DNA of 35,217 nucleotides, taken from contig NZ_JAEMSD010000004.1 in the NCBI RefSeq assembly GCF_016462955.1, positions 19,745-54,961 of the forward strand. The letters run 5' to 3'. This document shows positions 15,871-23,791 of the stretch, piece after piece. The stretch's first letter is position 1. Every line of letters starts with the position of its first letter. The position numbers were made by a program, and so were the translations under genes. Source of the stretch: Bradyrhizobium sp. (GTDB lineage: Bacteria > Pseudomonadota > Alphaproteobacteria > Rhizobiales > Xanthobacteraceae). The notes beneath the pieces are model-generated. The model made no database searches. It saw only the letters and a list, made by a program, of their open reading frames with translations, and was not told where the DNA came from.

Positions 15871-16560
15871 CTATGATGGCAGTGACTGGCCGGCCTGCTC
15901 GTGCGCGATGTACTCGGCGTACCAGTCGGGCCAGTTCTCGTCGCGCAAGCCAGTGCGTTTCTCGTGCTCGCCATGCGCCGCCGCTGCACGACGCAATGCC
16001 GCAGCCAGGTCGGCCGTCGAGGCAAATGTCGCTCCGTTGCTCTCGATGCGACCGGGCAGTCGCGTGGTTACCTCCTGCAAGAACCAGCCATTTCCGTCAG
16101 GATCGCTGAAGGAGGCGAACGAGCTGTAGCTGCCGCGCTGCGGATCGACGCCGCCGATCCGGACGCTGCCGAAGAGATAGGGGTCATCGGCGCCAATATG
16201 GACATCGCCGCCGCCATGAAAAGCCTCGCTGACAGCAATCCCGCGCTCGATCAGCTCATTCCTTGCGGTCTCGAGTTCGGAGACGATCAGATACAGACCG
16301 CGTGTCGAGCCCGGCGGTGCTGACGTGACATTGCGGCCGAAGATCACCGAGCAGGCAGAGCCCGGCGGTGTGAACTGGACCACGCGCCATCCATCGCCGG
16401 AGGCGAAATCGGCATCCAGTCGCCAGCCGAGACGCTCGTAGAACGCCTTGGAGCGGTCAACGTCGGACACCGGAATTACGACGACTTCGAGCTTCAGATC
16501 AGCGCTATGCGATGCCGGGGTCCTTTTCTCTGCCTCGCGATCAATTTCAAGTTTTGCCAT
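15871..16560 (-). CDS. VOC family (glyoxalase/bleomycin resistance-like) protein
   Basis: The 229-residue protein carries the VOC fold: LEVVVIPVSDVDRSKAFYERLGWRLDAD, GWRVVQFTPPGSACSVIFG, then a second half with LYLIVSELETARNELIERGI and FASFSDPDGNGWFLQEVTTR. The last glutamate is at the usual metal position, but the first position is Val rather than His, so a classic glyoxalase metal site is incomplete. An extra C-terminal region (LRDENWPDWYAEYIAHEQAG) extends it beyond the usual 130-residue domain. It lies 97 bases behind the histidine kinase on the same strand, with a weak GC hairpin between them (16580-16601). Confidence 0.88.
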   Translation of the reverse strand: MAKLEIDREAEKRTPASHSADLKLEVVVIPVSDVDRSKAFYERLGWRLDADFASGDGWRVVQFTPPGSACSVIFGRNVTSAPPGSTRGLYLIVSELETARNELIERGIAVSEAFHGGGDVHIGADDPYLFGSVRIGGVDPQRGSYSSFASFSDPDGNGWFLQEVTTRLPGRIESNGATFASTADLAAALRRAAAAHGEHEKRTGLRDENWPDWYAEYIAHEQAGQSLPS

Positions 16561-16579
16561 GTCGAACTCCCGATGTAAG

Positions 16580-16601
16580 GCGGGCCGAAAGCCGAACCCG
16601 C
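16580..16601 (-). terminator. Weak GC hairpin between kinase and VOC genes
   Basis: GCGGG and CCCGC flank an interior GGC/GCC pairing, giving a short interrupted stem just upstream of the VOC ribosome-binding site. No T-tract is present. It may attenuate read-through or mean nothing. Confidence 0.25.
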
Positions 16602-16657
16602 TGTTGCACTATCAGTTTGCTCTTAGTGTTGTGGCGCAGCGTGAGAGCCGTCTATCT

Positions 16658-17323
16658 TCAGGCGGTAGCCGGCATTTCGATGGAGATCCGAGTGCCGCCC
16701 TCCCCCGCTTCGCCGTTCAGGCGAGCGTGAATGCTGCGCGCAAGCCCTTCCAGGATACGGCTGCCGGTGCCCCGGAGCTGACCTGTCGCACCAATGCCGT
16801 TGTCGGCCACCGTGCAGATCCATGCGCCATCTCGGGGGACGATCTCGATCCGGATGAACGCCTCATTCTTGTTCGGGAAGGCGTGTTTCGCCGCATTCGT
16901 GACCAGTTCGGTAATCATCAGCGCAAGCCGATGACATTGTGACGCCGGCAGAACGCCGCCTTCGACCAAAGCCTCGCAGCGGACTCCGGCGGGCTCCAAG
17001 ACCGCTGCCGAAAGTGCTTCGCAAAGGTTCTCAAAGAAGGTCGCGACGGACACGGACGGCTCGTCGCGGTTAGAAAGCAGTTGGTAGAGCCTGCCAAAGG
17101 CGCAGATTCGCCGCTCGAACCGATCCACCGCTCCCGAAACGTCCCGGCTGCCGGCGCGGGTGAAGTCGCGGCGGACCGAGGCGCCCAGCAGTGTCAGCGT
17201 GTTCTTCATGCGGTGATGGGATTCCTGCAGCACGAGCTCCCAATCTCGCGATTGATCCTCAAGGCCGGAAGCAAACTGAGATCGAACGGTACTGCCGTTC
17301 GGAATGGAGCCGATGGCGGACAT
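16658..17323 (-). CDS. Orphan HisKA_2/HWE-like sensor histidine kinase (no sensor domain)
   Basis: The 221-residue protein is a bare kinase core. The phospho-acceptor box is LVLQESHHRMKNTLTLL (His at about 36), followed by a helical dimerisation region. The ATPase domain has the N-box LALMITELVTNAAKHAF and the G-box CTVADNGIGATG, ending GTRISIEMP. This HisKA_2 type is common in Rhizobiales. It has no membrane helix, PAS or receiver domain, so its input must come from another protein, and no response regulator is in the window. The start is the ATG at 17323, six bases after GGGGAGG, rather than the track's 17362. A TAAC array lies about 60 bases upstream. Confidence 0.9.
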   Translation of the reverse strand: MSAIGSIPNGSTVRSQFASGLEDQSRDWELVLQESHHRMKNTLTLLGASVRRDFTRAGSRDVSGAVDRFERRICAFGRLYQLLSNRDEPSVSVATFFENLCEALSAAVLEPAGVRCEALVEGGVLPASQCHRLALMITELVTNAAKHAFPNKNEAFIRIEIVPRDGAWICTVADNGIGATGQLRGTGSRILEGLARSIHARLNGEAGEGGTRISIEMPATA

Positions 17324-17385
17324 GATAGCCTCCCCGTTGGTTGGAACTGGCGTGAGCCTCATACTGGCTGCGCAGCGTGGGTTTG

Positions 17386-17414
17386 GCTCGTTAGACGTTG
17401 CGAGATTCTGTTAT
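17386..17414 (-). promoter_or_regulatory. TAAC-repeat operator B, upstream of the histidine kinase
   Basis: Toward the kinase, the strand reads ATAACAGAAT, CTCGCAACGT and CTAACGAGC. Outer TAAC units lie exactly 20 bp apart (plus-strand GTTA at 17390 and 17410), with a degenerate middle unit. The CTAACGAGC end matches operators C, D and E. A -10-like GTATGA lies about 25 bases downstream. Confidence 0.5.
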
Positions 17415-17544
17415 GATCGGCGCGGACGCAATCCAAATCGGACTCTCCTGCGGCGACCTCGACCGTGCTGACGAATTGTCGCGGCGGCGCGATAAGCTGC
17501 TCACGTTATAGCAAAAAGGCTGGGTTCCGGGTCTCGCTCTCAAC

Positions 17545-17571
17545 GCCTAACAATACTTAACGAGCTAACAG
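17545..17571 (+). promoter_or_regulatory. TAAC-repeat operator C, upstream of the hydrolase pair
   Basis: The plus strand carries CTAACAATAC, TTAACGAG and CTAACAGG. TAAC units are at 17548, 17558 and 17566, with the first two at a 10-bp step and the third at 8 bp. The core is close to operators D and E. It lies 45 bases before the ATG of the first hydrolase, placing it at the promoter. Confidence 0.55.
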
Positions 17572-17615
17572 GCCGCTTCGGGTGCAGATTGCGCTCGCGA
17601 CATCGGAGCGATGAC

Positions 17616-18572
17616 ATGAGCATTCCAGCGACCCTCGCCCTCTCAGCGGCCCTGGCTTGCGCGACCGTGCAGGCTTCGGCCCACGATCTGCGGTCGAGCC
17701 GCCGTACGATAAGCTATCACACGGTCGATATAGGCGGCCTCAAGGTCTTCTATCGCGAAGCCGGCCCGCCAGACGCGCCGACCGTGCTCCTGCTGCACGG
17801 CTTCCCTTCCTCCTCGCGGATGTGGGAACCGTTGTTGCCCCTGCTTGCGGACCGATACCATCTGATCGCGCCCGATTATCCCGGCTTCGGCAACAGCAGC
17901 GCGCCATCGCCTTCCGATTTCACCTACACCTTCGACAACATCTCCGGCGTGATCGGCGAACTCACGACCAGGCTCGGTCTCACCAGCTACGTTCTCCTGA
18001 TGCAGGACTATGGTGGTCCGGTGGGCTTCCGCATGGCACTGGACCATCCGGAACGTGTGCGCGCTATGATCATCCAGAACGCTGTTGCACACGAGCAGGG
18101 TTTGAGCCCGCTCTGGGAAGCACGTCGCAAATACTGGGCCAATCCCGCGCATGAACTCGAGGCGCTCAAGGCGAACTTCACGTCTCTCGAGGCGACGCGT
18201 CAGCGCCACCTCGGCTCGAGCCCACATCCCGAGCGCTACGATCCGGACGCTTGGCTCGATGAATACGCCTTTCTCACGCGTCCCGGACAGCCTGAGATCC
18301 AGACGAGGTTGTTCCTGGACTACCGAACCAATGTCGCGTCCTACCCGCAATGGCAGGATTGGCTGCGCAGGACGCAACCTCCGATCCTGGTGACGTGGGG
18401 CAAGTACGATCCCTCCTTCACGGTTGCCGGCGCGAGCGCCTATCGCGACGATGTCCCGACTGCGGAAGTCCACATCCTGGAAGCCGGCCACTTCGCACTG
18501 GATGAAGCGACCGACGAGATTGCCACCTTGGTCCGCGACTTTCTTGCACGGCTCGAAGGGCAAAAGGGCTGA
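17616..18572 (+). CDS. Exported alpha/beta hydrolase (haloalkane dehalogenase/epoxide hydrolase-like)
   Basis: The 318-residue precursor has a Sec signal peptide (MSIPATLALSAALACATVQASAHD). The alpha/beta hydrolase core shows VLLLHGFPSSSRMWEPLLPLL (oxyanion motif), LLMQDYGGPVGFRMA with Asp at the nucleophile position, ILVTWGKYDPSF (acid segment) and EAGHFALDE with the catalytic His. An Asp nucleophile points to a dehalogenase or epoxide hydrolase rather than an esterase. The start is the ATG at 17616, eight bases after GGAG; the track's 17589 begins before the signal peptide. Operator C lies just upstream, and a second hydrolase follows on the same strand. Confidence 0.92.
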   Translation: MSIPATLALSAALACATVQASAHDLRSSRRTISYHTVDIGGLKVFYREAGPPDAPTVLLLHGFPSSSRMWEPLLPLLADRYHLIAPDYPGFGNSSAPSPSDFTYTFDNISGVIGELTTRLGLTSYVLLMQDYGGPVGFRMALDHPERVRAMIIQNAVAHEQGLSPLWEARRKYWANPAHELEALKANFTSLEATRQRHLGSSPHPERYDPDAWLDEYAFLTRPGQPEIQTRLFLDYRTNVASYPQWQDWLRRTQPPILVTWGKYDPSFTVAGASAYRDDVPTAEVHILEAGHFALDEATDEIATLVRDFLARLEGQKG

Positions 18573-18578
18573 CCACCA

Positions 18579-18597
18579 GCGGCGTAATCCACGCCGC
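18579..18597 (+). terminator. Intercistronic hairpin between the two hydrolases
   Basis: GCGGCGT and ACGCCGC form a perfect 7-bp stem with a five-base loop, seven bases after the first hydrolase's stop. No T-run follows. It may protect or partly terminate the upstream message. Confidence 0.35.
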
Positions 18598-18632
18598 GTC
18601 TGCACACAACGGAACCACGATAGGAGTCATTC

Positions 18633-19664
18633 ATGTCAGACGATGTTGACCACGAACGCCGCCGATTCTTCGCAGGCGCCGCCACGATTCTCGCTGCAGC
18701 GCAGCTTTCGCCGGGCCGAGGCCTGGCCAAGCCTGCTGCCGCCGCCAAGACAGGAGGCAACACTTCGTTCCCGTCGCTCAAGCAGGTCGATGCCGGCCTT
18801 CTCAATGTCGGCTATGCCGAAGCAGGACCGGTCGACGGTCCAGCCGTGATCCTGCTGCACGGCTGGCCGTACGACATCTACAGCTTCGTCGATGTCGCGC
18901 CAATTCTCGCCGCCTCGGGCTACCGCGTGATCGTGCCCTATTTGCGTGGCTACGGCACCACGCGGTTCCTGTCCGATGGGACGATGCGGAACGGGCAGCC
19001 ATCGGCGATCGCTGCCGACATCATCGCTGTGATGGATGCGCTCAGAATCGACAAGGCCACGATCGCCGGCTTTGACTGGGGCGCGCGGACTGCCAACATC
19101 ATCGCGGCGCTGTGGCCGGAGCGCTGCAAGGCGATGGTCTCGGTGAGCGGTTATCTCATCGGCAGCCAGCAAGCCGGCAAGATGCCATTGCCGCCCAAGG
19201 CAGAGCTTCAATGGTGGTATCAGTTCTACTTCGCGACCGAGCGTGGTCGCGAGGGCTACGAGAAATATCGTCGGGATTTTTCGAAATTGATCTGGCAGCT
19301 CGCGTCGCCGCAATGGCACTTCGACGAAGCCACTTTCGAGCGCAGTGCCGCGGCATTCGATAATCCGGACCACGTTGCGATCGTGATCCATAACTACCGC
19401 TGGCGTCTTGGCCTTGCCGAAGGCGAAGCGAAGTATGATGGCTATGAGACGCTGCTTTCACGGGCTCCCGTCATTGGTGTTCCGACCATTACCCTTGAAG
19501 GCGACGCCAACGGCGCGCCACACCCTGACCCGTCCGCCTACGCGAAGATGTTCTCCGGCAAGTATTCGCACCGCACGATCAAGGGGGGCGTGGGCCATAA
19601 CCTGCCGCAAGAAGCGCCCAAGGCATTTGCCGCTGCCATCATGGACGTTACCGCCGACGTCTGA
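18633..19664 (+). CDS. Exported alpha/beta hydrolase (epoxide hydrolase-like)
   Basis: The 343-residue precursor has a Tat-like leader (HERRRFFAGAATILAAAQLSPG, with RRRFF). The core contains VILLHGWPYDIYSFVDVAP (oxyanion motif), ATIAGFDWGARTANIIAALWPERC with Asp as nucleophile, an internal cap rich in aromatic residues, VPTITLEGDANGAPHPD (acid segment) and KGGVGHNLPQEAPKAF with His. The DWG nucleophile elbow suits epoxide hydrolase or dehalogenase chemistry. TAGGAG lies upstream of the ATG. It is likely co-transcribed with the first hydrolase, 60 bases away, although a hairpin intervenes. A strong hairpin follows the gene. Confidence 0.92.
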   Translation: MSDDVDHERRRFFAGAATILAAAQLSPGRGLAKPAAAAKTGGNTSFPSLKQVDAGLLNVGYAEAGPVDGPAVILLHGWPYDIYSFVDVAPILAASGYRVIVPYLRGYGTTRFLSDGTMRNGQPSAIAADIIAVMDALRIDKATIAGFDWGARTANIIAALWPERCKAMVSVSGYLIGSQQAGKMPLPPKAELQWWYQFYFATERGREGYEKYRRDFSKLIWQLASPQWHFDEATFERSAAAFDNPDHVAIVIHNYRWRLGLAEGEAKYDGYETLLSRAPVIGVPTITLEGDANGAPHPDPSAYAKMFSGKYSHRTIKGGVGHNLPQEAPKAFAAAIMDVTADV

Positions 19665-19675
19665 CCGAAGCGCGA

Positions 19676-19707
19676 CCGTCTAGCCGATCCGAGGTTCGGC
19701 TGGACGG
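19676..19707 (+). terminator. Terminator-like hairpin after the hydrolase pair
   Basis: CCGTCTAGCCGA pairs with TCGGCTGGACGG over 12 positions (one T-G wobble) around an eight-base loop, 12 bases after the stop codon. T content downstream is modest. Confidence 0.55.
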
Positions 19708-19770
19708 CACCTCTGCTGCTTGGATGAGAGATCCGTGTTTTTACGGCGTTTTCTTCGGTTATGCAGCGCC

Positions 19771-19791
19771 ACTTAACAACGCTTAACGAGC
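19771..19791 (+). promoter_or_regulatory. TAAC-repeat operator D, upstream of the hypothetical gene at 19849
   Basis: The plus strand reads CTTAACAACG CTTAACGAGC, two TAAC units exactly 10 bp apart (19774 and 19784). This differs from the second and third units of operator E only in the base before each TAAC. CATACC, a fair -10 sequence, starts 17 bases after the array. Confidence 0.6.
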
Positions 19792-19848
19792 GATCATCCG
19801 CATTTGGGCATACCTGTAAGGGCAGTTCTCACGAAGGAAAATCGACGG

Positions 19849-20571
19849 ATGATTGCGCTGCTGGCGAATGCGATTGAGGCTCATGGGGGCCTGAACCGAT
19901 GGAATGCCCGCGAGCGCCTCACCGCCACTTTCGCGATGGGCGGCGACGTTTGGGCCCTGAAAGGCGTTGAACAGGATCATCTGCAGCGAACCGTGCGGAT
20001 TGACCTTCGTCGTGGCCAGGCTCTCATTGAGCCGTTTGGAAGAAGCGGCCAACACAGCGAGTTCAGCCCCGAGCGGGTCGCCATCGTTTCCGCCGACGAA
20101 CGTGTCGTCGCCGAGCGAAAAGACCCGCGCACCTCATTCGCGCGGCACGACATGCGGACGCATTGGGATCCGCTGCACCGAATCTACTTTGAAAGCTGCG
20201 CCCTCTGGACCTGCCTCACCACGCCGTTCCTGCTTTCCGAGAAACCTTCGGAAGTCCACGAGATCGAGCCATGCCTTGAGGGAAGTGAGGTGTGGCGGGG
20301 GCTGCGGGCGACCTTCTCGCCGGCGATCGCAAGCCACAGCATCGAGCAGGACTTCTACTTCGGTCCCGACCTGCTCATTCGCCGCCATGATTATCGAGTC
20401 GAAATAGCAGGGAATTTTCCCGTCGCTGAGTACGTGTCCAACCCCGTCGACGTCGACGGCATCAAGATCCCCACGAGACGGCGCACCTATCTGCGTGACG
20501 AGACGACCCTGGCGCCGATGCTCGATACGCTGATGATATCCATCGATCTCTGGGATTTGCGGTTCGACTGA
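19849..20571 (+). CDS. Hypothetical protein of the TAAC-box regulon
   Basis: The 240-residue protein has no signal peptide and no membrane helix (IALLANAIEAHGGLNRWNARERLTATFAMGG). The body is beta-rich with a repeated strand pattern (QDFYFGPDLLIRRHDYRVEIAGNFPVAEYVSNPVDVDGIKIPTRRRTYL). This recalls lipoprotein-carrier-like half barrels, but I cannot name a family and assign no function. The start is the ATG at 19849, which follows GAAGGAAAA; the track's 19804 lies inside the promoter. It sits alone behind operator D and is convergent with the large regulator, whose stop is only 11 bases away, so its expression is probably tied to the same control. Confidence 0.82.
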   Translation: MIALLANAIEAHGGLNRWNARERLTATFAMGGDVWALKGVEQDHLQRTVRIDLRRGQALIEPFGRSGQHSEFSPERVAIVSADERVVAERKDPRTSFARHDMRTHWDPLHRIYFESCALWTCLTTPFLLSEKPSEVHEIEPCLEGSEVWRGLRATFSPAIASHSIEQDFYFGPDLLIRRHDYRVEIAGNFPVAEYVSNPVDVDGIKIPTRRRTYLRDETTLAPMLDTLMISIDLWDLRFD

Positions 20572-20586
20572 CCCTGAACCGGTCAG
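20568..20586. terminator. Small symmetric hairpin overlapping two convergent stop codons
   Basis: CTGACC and GGTCAG pair around a seven-base loop. The left arm contains the TGA of the plus-strand hypothetical gene and the right arm the TGA of the minus-strand regulator. It could act in both directions but is short and lacks T-runs. Confidence 0.3.
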
Positions 20587-23486
20587 GCGAGCGACGAATC
20601 GAGCATGAGCCGAGCGGCCTTTAGATCAGCCGTCTCAAACCCTTCCGAGAACTTCGCATAAGTCGCGGCAAGCTCCTCCAGGTGACTTCGCGTTCTCTGC
20701 TCACGCCTCAGACGCGCCATCGACATATCAGTCCGCAATCGCCAGGAGAGCGCGCCCTGCTGGTCAGCCAACGCAGCCGACGACCGGAGACTTGATTCTG
20801 CGGCATGAAGATCCTCATTGCGCAGCTCCAGTTCCGCCCGCACGCGCAAGAGCTCCGGCATGTCGAAGGCGCCGCCAGCAAGCTCGATGCGCGCGATCGC
20901 TTCGTTCAGTATTCCAAGTCCATCGGACGGTTGCCCGAGTTCGGCCAATCCCCAAGACAGGTCCGCAACGAATGCGGACGCGTAGAGCTCGTAGCGATCA
21001 GCATGCAGGCGCGGAAGTGCGATTCTCAGCAACTCGACACCGCCGCGCAAATCCCCGCCGGCGATCATCGTCTGCGCCCGGAAACCGGCCGCGACCGCCT
21101 GGTAGGGCGCGAGCCCATGCAGGCCGGCATGCGTCTCGAGCCGACCGGCCATCGCCTCGACCGCGGTCCAGTCTCCGATCCACCCGTACAGCGAGGCGGA
21201 CCAGCAGAGCGCAATACAGTGCATGACGACATCCCGAGGCGCGCCGGTACCCGTCAGTGGACGAGCACATTCCACGGCTCGATCTGGAAAGCCGCGCAGC
21301 CATAACACGCGAGCAAGCGGTATCTGCGGTGTTCTGGAATAGGCGAAATGGCCGGGTTGCGCCTCGCGTAGGGCCGCGTCGTTGCGTACGCCTTCGTCGA
21401 GATGAAGCTGCGCCTCGGCCTGGTTGCCGACGAGATGATGGGATACCCCGATGAGGGCCTTTGCGCCGGCGATACCCGCCGCATCACCGATCAGACGAGC
21501 GACGCGCTCGGCCTCAAGTGCCACCGGCAGCAGATGCCGATAGTCGCCGGTCCGGCGATAGAACATGTTCAGCCGCGCCAACAGCCTGAATGTGTTGGCT
21601 TCGTCTCCGATCGCGGCCGCGATCTCGAGTCCGCGTCGAAGTGCGGCCTCGGCTCGCTCGCTGTTGCGTTCCGTGAACATGAAGGCATGACCGAGCGTGG
21701 CCTGAAGCTCCAGCTCCCACTTGCCGCCGCGGTGGCGGTCGTCCAGAACGGAAAGCGCGCGCTCAGACCATAAGCGCGCCTCATTGAGCAGGTTGAGCTC
21801 GACGAACAGACGTGCACAACTGCCTGCGAGCGGAACACGAAGCTCGTCACCGTCATCGTGAGCGTAGCTCCATTGAAGCGCGGCGCGGGCGTCCGCCAAC
21901 AGGCCGCCGCGGCCGAGCGCAGGCAACATCCGATCTGCAGAGCCAGAATCGACCATGCCCGCTTCGAGGGAGCGGTGAATATGTTCGGCGTGACGCCGCG
22001 CTGCGTCCTGGGCTTGGCCGCTCTCACCGAGCTTGTGAAGCGCATAGGCGCGGGTGGCGTCGAGCAGGCGGAAGCTTCGCGTCAAGCGGCCCGGTTGCGT
22101 CGACAACAGCGACTTGGCTACCAGTTGCTCCAGTGCGTCGACCGCACCTTCGACAGGCTCCCCCTCTTCCACCACCACGGCAATCGCATCCTGCAGCGTG
22201 AAGGGCCCGGCAAAGACGGCGAGACGCTGAAGGACCAGCCTCTCGGCCTCGCCAATCAGACCGAAACTCCAGTCAAGCGTGGCGCCGAGCGTCTGTTGCC
22301 GCGGCGGCGCCGTGCGTCGTCCACGCCACTCGAGCTTGAGCCGGCCATCGAGCAAATTTGCTATCTCCAGCAAGCCGTAAACGCCAACGCGTGCGGCAGC
22401 GAGTTCGATCGCCAGCGCAATGCCGTCAAGCTTGCTGCAAATATCTGCAAGAACCTGCGCATCCTGGTCGGTGATCTCCAAGCGGTGGCCGGCGGCAGCT
22501 GCACGTTCGGCGAAAAGACGCGCGGCCGGATAGCTCAGCACCTCACCGGCGTTGAGCCCAGAGCCCTGCGGAGGGCTTGGTAGCGGAACGAGTTCGTAAA
22601 TGTGTTCTCCCTGCACCAATAGCGACTCGCGACTGGTCGCAAGAATGGTGATGCCGGACGCCTCGCGGTGAATCGTCTCTGCCAGACGGGCAACGTCGTC
22701 GATCACATGTTCGCAGCTATCGAGCACGAGAAGCAGCCGACGATTGCGAAGAAAACTGACGATGCTTTCGGTTGGGTTGGCGTGATGAACGACGAGGCCC
22801 AGAGCAGCGGCCACCGTGGAGGCAACGAGCGTCGTATCCTTCAAGGGGCCAAGATCGAGAAAGTGGATCTTGCCGCCGAACTCCTCCCACATCTTATGCG
22901 CGATCGCGACGGCAACGGTTGTCTTGCCAATGCCGCCCGGTCCCCTCAGAGTGACGAAGCGCTCGCTCAGCAGACGTGCCGAGAGCTCGGCCAGGACGTC
23001 CTCTCGTCCGACCATTCGGTCGAGGCGATATGGGAGTGCGGAAGACGGGTCCATCGCACCGGCGTGGTTCTGCGGGATCTCCGCCGGCGCCGAATTGCGT
23101 TCGCCCCGTCTCACGGGCGCGACGAAGCAATACCCTCGGCTCGGAATATTGGTGATATAGCGGGCTCCGTCCTTCCCATCGCCCAGGGCTTTCCGGAGTT
23201 CGGCAACGTGCACGCGCAGGCTGATCTCTTCTACTGCGAGGCCAGCCCACACATATGCGAGGATGTCATTCTTCGGCACGACTTCGCCGGCGCGATCCAC
23301 AAGCAGGCGCAGGATGTCAGTTGCTCGGCTGCCAAGCTTGACTGGCAACCCGTCCTTTTCGAGGATTCGTGATCGAAGAGAAAACGGGCCGAACGTGACC
23401 GGATCGAAATCCCGGCCTGCCCCGGTGTTGCTGTGAGGGGAGCCGGTCGCTGCTTCCGGTTGTGTGCTGCTCTTGGAAGAGTTCAT
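20583..23486 (-). CDS. wHTH (OmpR/PhoB-type) - NB-ARC-like ATPase - helical repeat transcriptional regulator
   Basis: The protein is about 967 residues. Residues about 31-125 form an OmpR/PhoB-type winged helix (FGPFSLRSRILEKDGLPVKLGSRATDILRLL, PKNDILAYVW, VAELRKALGD and YITNIPSRGYCFVAPV). A STAND/NB-ARC-like ATPase follows, with Walker A GPGGIGKTT (182-190), Walker B LLLVLD (251-256) and the sensor-like ILATSRE. The C-terminal half is helical, TPR-like repeats (ALRRGLEIAAAIGDEANTFRLLARL and ALEAERVARLIGDAAGIAGAKALIGVSHHLVGNQ). Such proteins (AfsR/CadC-like architectures) switch on ATP and ligand binding; there is no receiver domain, so phosphorylation by the orphan kinase is not obvious. The start at 23486 is chosen because the wHTH follows at normal distance; the ribosome-binding site is weak. 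It is convergent with the hypothetical gene and is the best candidate to bind the TAAC arrays. No TAAC array lies upstream of this gene itself. Confidence 0.9.
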   Translation of the reverse strand: MNSSKSSTQPEAATGSPHSNTGAGRDFDPVTFGPFSLRSRILEKDGLPVKLGSRATDILRLLVDRAGEVVPKNDILAYVWAGLAVEEISLRVHVAELRKALGDGKDGARYITNIPSRGYCFVAPVRRGERNSAPAEIPQNHAGAMDPSSALPYRLDRMVGREDVLAELSARLLSERFVTLRGPGGIGKTTVAVAIAHKMWEEFGGKIHFLDLGPLKDTTLVASTVAAALGLVVHHANPTESIVSFLRNRRLLLVLDSCEHVIDDVARLAETIHREASGITILATSRESLLVQGEHIYELVPLPSPPQGSGLNAGEVLSYPAARLFAERAAAAGHRLEITDQDAQVLADICSKLDGIALAIELAAARVGVYGLLEIANLLDGRLKLEWRGRRTAPPRQQTLGATLDWSFGLIGEAERLVLQRLAVFAGPFTLQDAIAVVVEEGEPVEGAVDALEQLVAKSLLSTQPGRLTRSFRLLDATRAYALHKLGESGQAQDAARRHAEHIHRSLEAGMVDSGSADRMLPALGRGGLLADARAALQWSYAHDDGDELRVPLAGSCARLFVELNLLNEARLWSERALSVLDDRHRGGKWELELQATLGHAFMFTERNSERAEAALRRGLEIAAAIGDEANTFRLLARLNMFYRRTGDYRHLLPVALEAERVARLIGDAAGIAGAKALIGVSHHLVGNQAEAQLHLDEGVRNDAALREAQPGHFAYSRTPQIPLARVLWLRGFPDRAVECARPLTGTGAPRDVVMHCIALCWSASLYGWIGDWTAVEAMAGRLETHAGLHGLAPYQAVAAGFRAQTMIAGGDLRGGVELLRIALPRLHADRYELYASAFVADLSWGLAELGQPSDGLGILNEAIARIELAGGAFDMPELLRVRAELELRNEDLHAAESSLRSSAALADQQGALSWRLRTDMSMARLRREQRTRSHLEELAATYAKFSEGFETADLKAARLMLDSSLA

Positions 23487-23791
23487 TCCGGGTGCGCGCC
23501 TTGTCGCCAAGGATACGGCGAGCGCGCGGCACTGCGTAACCTCGACTGCGATTTCGGTGAGCCAGAGTATAGGCAGGGCCGGACCGAAACACAACGGATC
23601 CGCGCGAGTCGGCTTCCGGCTTTGAGCTGCCTATCTTGAGCTCAATCAGCGCCTATGGCGACGCTCAAGGCCGACACGTGTCGGCGTTCGACCGAACGGC
23701 GCCCACCAGCCCATGCGATAGCCCATCGAAATCAAGGAGGGCATTGCCGCGCATGGGAAGGCCAGCTGTCTTCGGTCGATCGATCGGAAGA
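23487..23791. other. Regulator upstream region, no gene supported
   Basis: About 300 bases between the regulator start and the end of the crotonase gene. The overlapping short plus-strand frames look like shadows, and the minus-strand extension of the regulator to 23594 has no clear start signal. The regulator promoter must lie here, but I cannot point to it. Confidence 0.4.

Noticed and set aside
17505-17508. Isolated GTTA between operators B and C
   Set aside because: No neighbouring unit at 10 or 20 bp; considered chance.
17643-18605. 320-codon minus-strand ORF opposite the first hydrolase
   Set aside because: Antisense shadow; no ribosome-binding site or motif.
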